Source: NIOZ-UU13 sp049287505 (lineage in GTDB: Bacteria; Planctomycetota; Phycisphaerae; Sedimentisphaerales; Anaerobacaceae). From it: 5,262 nt of DNA. The stretch spans positions 1-5,262 of the forward strand of contig JBAQFY010000137.1 in assembly GCA_049287505.1 (NCBI GenBank), in the 5' to 3' direction. This document shows positions 1 through 5,262 of this stretch, one piece after another. Position numbers and translations under genes: made by a program. The first letter of the stretch is position 1, and the number at the start of each line of letters is the position of its first letter. Below the pieces are notes generated by a model. The model saw only the letters and a list, made by a program, of their open reading frames with translations, was not told the DNA's origin and did no database searches.

Positions 1-24
1 TGCCGGATTTTCCTCCACTCCGCC

Positions 25-38
25 AGCCAGAGCTGGCT
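25..38. repeat. Short inverted repeat (6-bp stem, 2-nt loop)
   Basis: AGCCAG at 25-30 and CTGGCT at 33-38 are exact reverse complements with an AG spacer. It lies 20 bp before a stronger palindrome at 59-78. Both are outside any gene I can support. The stem is short enough to arise by chance, so it matters mainly because of that neighbour. Confidence 0.3.
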
Positions 39-58
39 TCGTTCCGGGTGCCATTCAT

Positions 59-78
59 CCCCAGGCTAAAGCCTGGGG
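59..78. repeat. Perfect 9-bp palindrome, REP-like or terminator-like
   Basis: CCCCAGGCT (59-67) pairs perfectly with AGCCTGGGG (70-78) around a two-base AA loop. It is followed by TTTACTGGC and then TTTTT at 88-92. The T run is not directly against the stem, so this is a poor classical intrinsic terminator, although it could end a transcript coming from the left. Compact GC-rich palindromes outside genes are also the form of REP sequences mobilised by RAYT-type Y1 transposases, and a broken gene of that kind starts 190 bp downstream. From 79 to about 247 I see nothing else that I can support. Confidence 0.5.
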
Positions 79-267
79 TTTACTGGCTTTTTCTATTAAC
101 CTCAGAGGGAATGGAGTTATACCTAGAGTTGCAGAATAAAGGCGTGACGTCCTGGAAAATCTGGCAATAAAATGAGCAAAGCCCCAACTGAGCCTCTCCC
201 CAAATTTCGGACAGGGCGATAAGGTGCATTTTGACCTGCCACAACTCAAGAGGAGGTATGGTATATT

Positions 268-1013
268 ATGGTCACTATGCGCAGACAACATGATGCCGCA
301 TTCAAGGTCAGAGTCGCCTTCGAAGCCGCCAAAGGAGAGAAGATGCTCGCCCAGCTGGCGAGCGAGTTCGACGTCCATCCCCACCATATCCTCCAGCGCG
401 GCAACTACCGCCAGACGGTCTTTGAGGAGGACGCCGACTACCGCCTTTACCTCGACATGCTCGGTGAAAGCGCGGCCAAGTTCGGTTTATCCATCTGGGC
501 CTATTGCCTAATGAGAGACCACGTCCATTTCGTCTGCGTCCCCAGGGACGCCGGATGCGCTGGCCAAGACTCTGAACACCCTCCATATGCGCTACTCGCA
601 ATATTTCAACCACAAAAAGGGGCGCCACGGCCATTTCTGGCAGGGCCGGTTCTATACGACCATCCTCGACGACCGCCACGCCCTCGAGGCCATCCGCTAT
701 GACGAGACGAACCCCGTGCGGCTGGGGCCTGGTTGCTGACGCGACGGCCTATCCATGGTCGAGCGCGCGGGGACATGCCCTTGTCGCGAGCGACCCGGTG
801 CTCCAGGACGGCTGCCCTTTAAAGGCGCAAATCAGTGATTGGGCTGCTTTCCTGCAGAGTCCGTACGATATTGCCGCGGTCGAGGCGCTACGAAAGAACA
901 TGAAGACGGGCAAGCCGTGGGGCTCGCTGGTGTTCGTGAAACAGCTCGAGGTGCTATTAGGGAGAAAACTGGGGAGAAGGCCGCGGGGAAGGCCGAGGAA
1001 GACAATTGGTTAA
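268..1013 (+). pseudogene. Broken IS200-like Y1 (RAYT-type) transposase with an IS3 OrfA-like N-terminus
   Basis: The start is ATG 268, with AGGAGG at 251-256 eleven bases upstream. Residues 4-36 read like the helix-turn-helix N-terminus of IS3-family OrfA (RRQHDAAFKVRVAFEA, then GEKMLAQLASEF.VHP). From about residue 40 the sequence is a Y1/RAYT transposase: ILQRGNYRQ, the HUH motif in MRDHVHF at 511-531, then NTLHMRYSQYFN, GHFWQGRFY, a Tyr in AIRY (698-700) near NPVR, YPWSSARGH, and a basic tail with RGRPRK. The frame shifts +1 near 553 and +1 again near 724-727, so the three parts lie in three frames. Each shift is explained by one extra G. The uninterrupted frame from 268 would end at 702. 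Y1 enzymes cut and join single-stranded DNA at hairpins, and RAYTs act on REP palindromes. As read, it is not functional. The family call is firm; the chimera is my inference from motif similarity. Confidence 0.82.
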
Positions 1014-1053
1014 CTATATCCCTAAGGTCTGAAGTTTTTAGAAAGCTGATCTA

Positions 1054-2163
1054 ATGTTCAAGAATATTTATAAAGATAAGGTTGCTTTTGTTACTGGGCA
1101 TACAGGTTTCAAGGGCTCCTGGCTCTCCATCTGGTTAAGGGAACTAGGCGCCCACGTCGTGGGATTTTCTCTCGAACCGCCGAGCGATCCCAGCAACTTC
1201 ATAGCGACTAGACTTAAGAATAAGATTACCCACATACATGGAGATGTTCGTGAGATTGGCCAATTGTCCGCAGCTTTTCGCGAATACCAGCCTGAATTCG
1301 TCTTCCATCTGGCTGCCCAGCCGCTCGTTAGGCTTTCATACCAAGAACCTAAATTGACTTTTGATACCAACCTGGGGGGCACTGTCAACGTTCTTGAGGC
1401 CGTAAGATCGAGCCCAAGCGTCAAAGTATTTATCAACATCACAAGTGATAAGTGTTATGAGAACAAAGAATGGACCTGGGGATACCGCGAAAATGATCCT
1501 ATGGGCGGACACGATCCCTACAGTGCTTCCAAGGGCTGTGCGGAATTGGCTTTTAGTGCTTACTTAAGGTCGTTTTTCGCTCAAAACACCTCTACAGGCA
1601 AGAGCATCGGGGCAGCTTCTGTCCGCGCCGGAAATGTTATCGGCGGAGGAGATTGGGGTAAGGATCGCTTGCTTCCGGATTGCATCCGTGCTCTCAGCGG
1701 CGGACAACCCATCGGCATACGTAGCCCAAGCTCCGTTCGGCCTTGGCAACATGTATTGGAGCCGCTCAGCGGTTACCTATGGCTCGGCGCCTTACTCAAG
1801 GAAGAACCTGTCCGCTATTCCGGGGCATGGAACCTGGGCCCAGAAGATGACAGCCACATGACGACCGTAGAGATTGTCGAGCGGTTTATTCACTATTGGG
1901 GTGAAGGCTCCTGGCAAGATCTTTCGGCTAAAAATGCCCCTCATGAAGCAAAACTCCTCAAGCTGAATTGCGATAAAGCCCACGCGGAGCTCCAATGGCG
2001 GGCCGTCCTCAACCTCGATGAAGGATTGCGTATGACTGCTGACTGGTACAATAAATATTACAATTTTGGCTCCAAGGAAGACATATACCCCGTATGTGTC
2101 GATCAGATCCGGGAGTATTCAAATTGCGCCTCAAAGAAAGCCCTTGCCTGGACGCTAGGTTGA
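1054..2163 (+). CDS. rfbG: CDP-glucose 4,6-dehydratase
   Basis: This protein of 369 residues is complete and close to the usual family length of about 360. It converts CDP-glucose to CDP-4-keto-6-deoxyglucose in the cytoplasm using bound NAD. It is an extended SDR. The Rossmann motif TGHTGFKG lies at residues 14-21. TSDK at 130-133 and the YSASK pair (Y156, K160) are the catalytic residues of this family. RAGNVIGGGDW (191-201) and SVRPWQHVLEPL near residue 230 are typical of CDP-glucose dehydratases and separate it from dTDP-glucose dehydratases (RmlB). No damage is visible. ATG 1054 has only a weak Shine-Dalgarno candidate (GAAAG at 1041-1045) but gives the expected N-terminus just before the Rossmann strand. 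It is the first gene of the operon, 40 bp after the broken transposase and 3 bp before rfbH. Confidence 0.95.
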   Translation: MFKNIYKDKVAFVTGHTGFKGSWLSIWLRELGAHVVGFSLEPPSDPSNFIATRLKNKITHIHGDVREIGQLSAAFREYQPEFVFHLAAQPLVRLSYQEPKLTFDTNLGGTVNVLEAVRSSPSVKVFINITSDKCYENKEWTWGYRENDPMGGHDPYSASKGCAELAFSAYLRSFFAQNTSTGKSIGAASVRAGNVIGGGDWGKDRLLPDCIRALSGGQPIGIRSPSSVRPWQHVLEPLSGYLWLGALLKEEPVRYSGAWNLGPEDDSHMTTVEIVERFIHYWGEGSWQDLSAKNAPHEAKLLKLNCDKAHAELQWRAVLNLDEGLRMTADWYNKYYNFGSKEDIYPVCVDQIREYSNCASKKALAWTLG

Positions 2164-2166
2164 CTC

Positions 2167-3486
2167 ATGGCCGATCCTGAAGCGATTCGCAAACGCATCC
2201 TCGAGCTCGTCGAAAAGTATTATCAAGAGAAATTCGGTAAAAAAGGTTTCGATGCAACACGCGATATGGTGTATTATGCCGGCCGGGTCTTCGATTCCCG
2301 GGAAATGACCTGTCTCGTCGATGCCGGCCTGGATTTCTTTCTCACGGCTAATCGCTACGCCGAACGGTTCGAGACGGAATTCGCTGAATACCTTGGCATC
2401 TCGAATGTTCTCCTCGTAAATCCCGGCTCTTCCGCCAATCTGGTCGCTTTAGCAACCCTCACCTCGCCGAAGCTGAAAGACCAGCGTCTTAAGCCGGGCG
2501 ATGAGGTCATAACCGTAGCTTGTGGCTTCCCAACCAATCTGAATCCCATCCTCCAGAACCAACTCATCCCCGTATTCGTGGACGTAAACCTTGGTGACTA
2601 TACAGCCCTCCCTGAACAACTTGCCGAAGCCATCGGCCCGAAAACCAAGGCCATAATGATGGCGCATACCCTGGGGGTTCCATTCAACCTTGATGTCGTC
2701 ATGGACCTAGTGAAAAAACACCATCTCTGGCTCATTGAAGATAATTGCGACGCTCTCGGATCGAGATATCGCGACTGATTGACCGGAACCTTTGGCCACC
2801 TTTCGACATTTTCCTTCTATCCGGCCCATCATATCACCATGGGTGAGGGCGCTTGCGTTGCGACCGAAGATGACGAATTAGCCCGAATCGCGCGTTCGAT
2901 CCTCGATTGGGGGCACGACTGTTATTGCGCCGGCGGTGAAAGTAACATTTGTGGCAAACGTTTTGGTCAGCAGTTTGGAACATTGCCAATGGGCTACGAT
3001 CACAAGTATGTGTGCAGCCACATTGGCTACAATCTCAAAGTGACGGATATACAAGCGGCAGTGGGTTGCGCCCAGTTCGCAAAACTAGAGCGGTTTGTTG
3101 CCTAGCGCAAAACGAATTTTCAAAAACTGACCGAATTGCTGCGACCGTATCAAGACCGGCTCGTTTTGCCGCAAGCAACCCAATATTCCGATCCGGCGTG
3201 GTCCGTTTTTGTGATCACGGTGCGTCCGGAGGTCGGCTTTACGCGGAACGATCTCACGCGTTATTTGGAAATGGACCGCATAGAAACGCGCAACTTGTTC
3301 GCTGGTAATTTGTTGCGGCATCCCGCGTTTGAGAACATCGCGCATCGCGTCGTAGGCGATTTGACGAACACGGATACGATCACGAATAATACCTTTTTCT
3401 TTGGCGTATATCCGGGCATCGGCGAAGCGCAACTCGACTATATTCAGCAGGTCTTTGACGCGTTCATGCGGGGCGAACGGGCATAA
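2167..3486 (+). pseudogene. rfbH: CDP-4-keto-6-deoxyglucose 3-dehydrase (E1), interrupted by two in-frame stops
   Basis: Read through its stops, this frame gives 439 codons, matching the family length of about 437. E1 uses PMP and a [2Fe-2S] cluster to remove the C3 hydroxyl of CDP-4-keto-6-deoxyglucose, with E3 supplying electrons. The N-terminal aminotransferase fold is normal (ANRYAERFETEFAEYLG, NPGSSANLVAL, GDEVITVACGFPT). IEDNCDALGSRYR is followed by TGA at 2776-2778 (codon 204). The frame then continues with LTGTFGHLSTFSFYPAHHITMGEG, where His221 stands where other aminotransferases have the PLP lysine. TAG follows at 3103-3105 (codon 313). Counting the TGA as a residue, Cys194, Cys252, Cys254 and Cys262 fit the E1 cluster pattern C-X57-C-X1-C-X7-C. 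There are no frameshifts. Both stops look like single C-to-T changes (CGA to TGA and CAG to TAG). The largest uninterrupted piece is 203 residues, so an active enzyme is unlikely. Confidence 0.93.
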
Positions 3487-4097
3487 TGGCAGTCGCGCAG
3501 AAAATTCGCTGTCGCGTTGAACGCATCACTAATCACGGCGAGCATGTTTACACCGTTGACCTTGTGCCGGAGCAGCGCGAGCGATTGAGGATCACCTACT
3601 CGGTCCAGGGACCGGTTATCGCACGAATGGAAAAGGAATTAGCGGAAGGCAAATTCGTGTGGATCAAACTAACTTATGGTGAGTTTATCATCCAGGGATC
3701 AAGCGACGTCGTATTATTTATCGGCGACACAGGGATTACGGCATTCACCGCGTTCTTTGATGGCTTGACGCCGGCATTTCTGTATCAAGTCTATCTGGCG
3801 TATGGCGCGCGTGATTCCAACTTGCTGATCTACCGTGATTTGGTACAGTGGCGCCCGAAGATAGGTTCGCAACTCAAACCTTTTTATTTTTTCGAGCAAG
3901 ACACCGACGGAGAATCGGTGGCGCGGTCGGAAATCGTTGGACGATTATCAGTATCGGCGATGTGGCAGCGCATAGAGAATCCCATGGCCGCAACCTATTA
4001 ATTTTCGAGACCGCCGCCGATGCTCAAGGCAATCTCGCTCGATTTGAGTGATCACAGCATCCGCGCCGATATGATTCGGACTGATGCGTGGGAGTAA
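3486..4097 (+). pseudogene. Flavin/NAD(P)H reductase-like partner of E1 (E3 role), shortened and interrupted
   Basis: ATG 3486 overlaps the rfbH stop as TAATG, so translation was probably coupled. The frame runs to TAA 4095-4097 (203 codons), with an internal TAA at 3999-4001 (codon 172). After that stop it still reads FSRPPPMLKAISLDL and ends IRTDAWE, clearly the C-terminal part of a ferredoxin-NADP reductase-like fold, where a GPP.ML motif is expected. Residues 7-28 match the first strands of the FAD domain, and residues 35-70 match its end. The stretch between them that normally carries the flavin-binding R-x-[YF]-S motif is absent, suggesting an in-frame deletion near 3570-3590. The NAD-domain glycine motif, usually GGTG, reads GDTG at 80-83. 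There is no N-terminal [2Fe-2S] ferredoxin domain of the kind found in Yersinia E3; shorter E3 partners without it may exist. Its place after rfbH supports the role. It is probably inactive. Confidence 0.75.
4091..4094 (+). promoter_or_regulatory. Ribosome binding site that decides the rfbF start
   Basis: GGAG lies five bases before ATG 4100, inside the last codons of the E3-like gene. An in-frame GTG at 4088 would start before this site and add four residues not expected in the family, so ATG 4100 is preferred. Confidence 0.6.
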
Positions 4098-4099
4098 CG

Positions 4100-4879
4100 A
4101 TGGAGCAAAATATTCCAGTTGTCATCTTGTGTGGGGGGTTTGGTACACGGTTGCGGGAAGAGACCGAGTACAAGCCCAAGCCGATGGTCGAGATTGGTGG
4201 CAAGCCAGTGCTGTGGCATATTATGAAAATCTATGCGCATTATGGTTTTCGCCGTTTTATTCTGTGCCTGGGTTACAAAGGAAATATCATCAAAGATTAT
4301 TTTTTGAACTACGAGGCAATGAGCAATGATTTTACTCTTCATCTCGGACAGGAAAATAGTCTGACCTATCATAGCAATCACCCCGAGCAAGGTTTTGACG
4401 TGACCTTGGTGGATACCGGTTTGAAGACGATGACCGGTGGGCGCGTCAAACGCATTGAACGGTTCGTTGATAGCGATACGTTTATGGTTACGTACGGCGA
4501 TGGTCTGGCGAATGTGGATATCGGCGAGCTGGTTGCGTTCCATTGCCAGCGTGGGAAGCTAGCGACACTCACTGCAACCCGTCAGCCGTCGCGGTATGGC
4601 ATATTGGAAATGACGGCTGATGGTCAGGTGGTGCGCTTTCGCGAAAAAGTGCAGACCGAATGGATCAATGGCGGCTTTTTTGTGTTCAATCGCCGAGTGT
4701 TCGACTATCTCGATTCGGACTGTGTGCTGGAACGTGAGCCGATGGAACGTCTGGCGGCTGACGGGCAGTTAATGGCGTTTCGGCATGAGGATTTTTGGGT
4801 TGGAATGGATACGTTTCGTGAATACGAGATGCTAAATCATATATGGAATGCGGGCAATGCGCCATGGAAGGTTTGGTGA
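4100..4879 (+). CDS. rfbF: Glucose-1-phosphate cytidylyltransferase
   Basis: This complete protein of 259 residues matches the family length of about 257. It forms CDP-glucose and pyrophosphate from CTP and glucose-1-phosphate, the committed step towards CDP-linked deoxysugars. The nucleotidyltransferase signature LCGGFGTRL is at residues 10-18, followed by KPKPMVEIGGKP (25-36) and LWHIMK (38-43). YGDG at 132-135 holds a probable metal-binding Asp134, and INGGFFVF follows near 189-196. WVGMDT near 233-238 holds a second acidic residue, Asp237, in the place expected for the metal site. The C-terminus APWKVW is typical of RfbF. No damage is visible. It begins 2 bp after the E3-like reading frame, so it sits fourth in the operon, whereas rfbF usually comes before rfbG. 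Leucine TTG and alanine GCG codons are common, as in the end of rfbH and unlike the start of rfbH. Confidence 0.96.
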   Translation: MEQNIPVVILCGGFGTRLREETEYKPKPMVEIGGKPVLWHIMKIYAHYGFRRFILCLGYKGNIIKDYFLNYEAMSNDFTLHLGQENSLTYHSNHPEQGFDVTLVDTGLKTMTGGRVKRIERFVDSDTFMVTYGDGLANVDIGELVAFHCQRGKLATLTATRQPSRYGILEMTADGQVVRFREKVQTEWINGGFFVFNRRVFDYLDSDCVLEREPMERLAADGQLMAFRHEDFWVGMDTFREYEMLNHIWNAGNAPWKVW

Positions 4880-4887
4880 TTTCTTTA

Positions 4888-4988
4888 ATGGCGCATCCGA
4901 TTGTTCAATAGGATATTGAAACAATTGCACGAATGTTGGTAGCGATCTGAACCGATTGCACAGTGAACGGCTGCTTATTACAGGAGTA
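4888..4988 (+). pseudogene. Remnant of the N-terminus of an NAD(P)-dependent SDR (sugar epimerase/reductase)
   Basis: ATG 4888 lies 8 bp after the rfbF stop and opens MAHPIVQ, then TAG 4909-4911, then DIETIARML. Near 4936-4940 the frame moves by one base, as if a G had been lost from GGG, and continues from 4941 as SDLNRLHSERLLITG. This pattern, an acidic helix followed by ERLLITG, matches the start of extended SDR proteins in deoxysugar clusters, where LLITG leads directly into the G-x-x-G-x-x-G NAD-binding loop. The match stops at the first glycine (4983-4985), and the next gene starts at 4995. About 300 residues of the usual protein are therefore missing. In a dideoxyhexose cluster this would be the C4 ketoreductase, but too little remains to say which. 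It is a short match read by eye. Confidence 0.6.
4982..4986 (+). promoter_or_regulatory. Ribosome binding site of the methyltransferase gene
   Basis: AGGAG lies eight bases before ATG 4995, a strong match with good spacing that fixes the start. The same bases are the Thr-Gly-Val codons (ACA GGA GTA) at the end of the SDR remnant, so the site sits on or next to the deletion scar. Confidence 0.65.
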
Positions 4989-4994
4989 TTCAAA

Positions 4995-5262
4995 ATGACT
5001 ACAAAAACTGATAAGTACGAAACTGATGGGAATGTAATAACAGTTTGTGAGGTTTGTGGCGGCATTCTTCCGACGCCTATTCTCGATTTGGGCCCTCAGC
5101 CGCTTTGCGATGATTTAGTGCCTCTGGGCAACTCCAGAGAATCGCTGAAGTATCCTATTCAAATCTCACTGTGCCCGAGCTGTCTGACAGCACACCAATT
5201 GTATAGGGTTCACAAAGAGATTTTGTTCCCTAGCAGCTATCATTACAGGCCCCGGTTCACAC
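4995..5262 (+). CDS. SAM-dependent methyltransferase with N-terminal zinc-binding domain, 5' part only
   Basis: The first 89 residues are present and the frame is open at the window's 3' edge. CEVC at residues 18-21 and CPSC at 60-63 form the four-cysteine zinc site of the N-terminal domain found in sugar C-methyltransferases (Methyltransf_13 type). Between them, ILDLGPQPLCDDLVP and YPIQISLC fit the family well, as do QLYRVHKEILF and SSYHYRPRFT after them. The SAM-binding Rossmann domain would lie beyond the window. Relatives such as TylC3 and EvaC methylate carbon 3 of nucleotide-activated 4-ketosugars; others in polysaccharide clusters have no proven substrate. Its place after rfbF and rfbG suggests a CDP-4-keto-6-deoxy sugar as substrate, but that is inference. 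The frame is also open upstream into the SDR remnant, but the strong AGGAG places the start at 4995. Confidence 0.88.
   Translation, partial: MTTKTDKYETDGNVITVCEVCGGILPTPILDLGPQPLCDDLVPLGNSRESLKYPIQISLCPSCLTAHQLYRVHKEILFPSSYHYRPRFT

Noticed and set aside
231..267. Promoter with -35 TTGACC and -10 TATATT before the transposase
   Set aside because: The spacing is about 25 bases, too long for a standard promoter, and the closer TATGGT gives 20. TTGACC may instead be part of an IS3 end.
55..387. Minus-strand ORF of 110 codons
   Set aside because: It overlaps the palindrome and the transposase start, shows no recognisable motif, and is antisense to a clear family match.
1014..1053. Operon promoter directly before rfbG
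   Set aside because: The 40-bp gap has AT-rich bases but no -35/-10 pair with acceptable spacing that I could support.
2776..3105. Recoding of TGA and TAG (selenocysteine, pyrrolysine or a variant code) in rfbH
   Set aside because: rfbG and rfbF both end at TGA in the expected place. The E1 positions are not catalytic, both stops fit simple C-to-T changes, and I saw no convincing structure after the TGA. Neighbouring genes are damaged too.
3902..3920. Hairpin CACCGA / TCGGTG inside the E3-like gene
   Set aside because: A 6-bp stem with a 7-base loop inside a coding frame and no T tract; most likely chance.
4052..4543. Minus-strand ORF of 163 codons opposite rfbF
   Set aside because: It is the antisense shadow of a strongly conserved complete gene and has no family features of its own.

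Overview
The window looks like part of a bacterial surface-polysaccharide (O-antigen type) cluster from a Gram-negative, probably environmental, organism. Every gene I can support lies on the + strand. The pathway is CDP-glucose / CDP-6-deoxyhexose synthesis. I cannot name the phylum from this sequence.

Layout. Positions 1-267 hold no gene, only two short hairpins, one of them a 9-bp perfect palindrome at 59-78. Positions 268-1013 are a broken mobile-element gene: an IS3-type OrfA N-terminus joined to an IS200-like (Y1/RAYT) transposase, with two +1 frameshifts in the Y1 part. From 1054 a tightly packed operon begins: rfbG (CDP-glucose 4,6-dehydratase, intact), rfbH (the E1 3-dehydrase, full length but with two in-frame stops), a flavin reductase-like partner of E1 (E3 role; shortened, with one in-frame stop), rfbF (glucose-1-phosphate cytidylyltransferase, intact), a roughly 100-bp remnant of an SDR-type sugar reductase/epimerase, and the 5' end of a zinc-binding-domain SAM methyltransferase that runs off the window. 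Junctions are tight: a 3-nt gap for rfbG/rfbH, a TAATG overlap for rfbH/E3, a 2-nt gap for E3/rfbF and 8 nt to the SDR remnant.

How it works together. RfbF makes CDP-glucose and RfbG converts it to CDP-4-keto-6-deoxyglucose. In a standard 3,6-dideoxyhexose pathway E1 (PMP and [2Fe-2S]) plus its reductase E3 would remove the C3 hydroxyl, and an SDR would then reduce the C4 ketone. Here all three of those later steps are damaged, while the two enzymes that make the shared intermediate are undamaged and the methyltransferase is open as far as it can be read. The simplest reading is a cluster that has lost 3,6-dideoxyhexose synthesis but may still make CDP-4-keto-6-deoxyglucose for another branch, possibly one using the methyltransferase. 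Leucine and alanine codon use also changes sharply inside rfbH, which suggests a mosaic gene. The G-run frameshifts could be sequencing errors, but the spread of nonsense changes, an apparent in-frame deletion and a truncated gene make real decay the better explanation.
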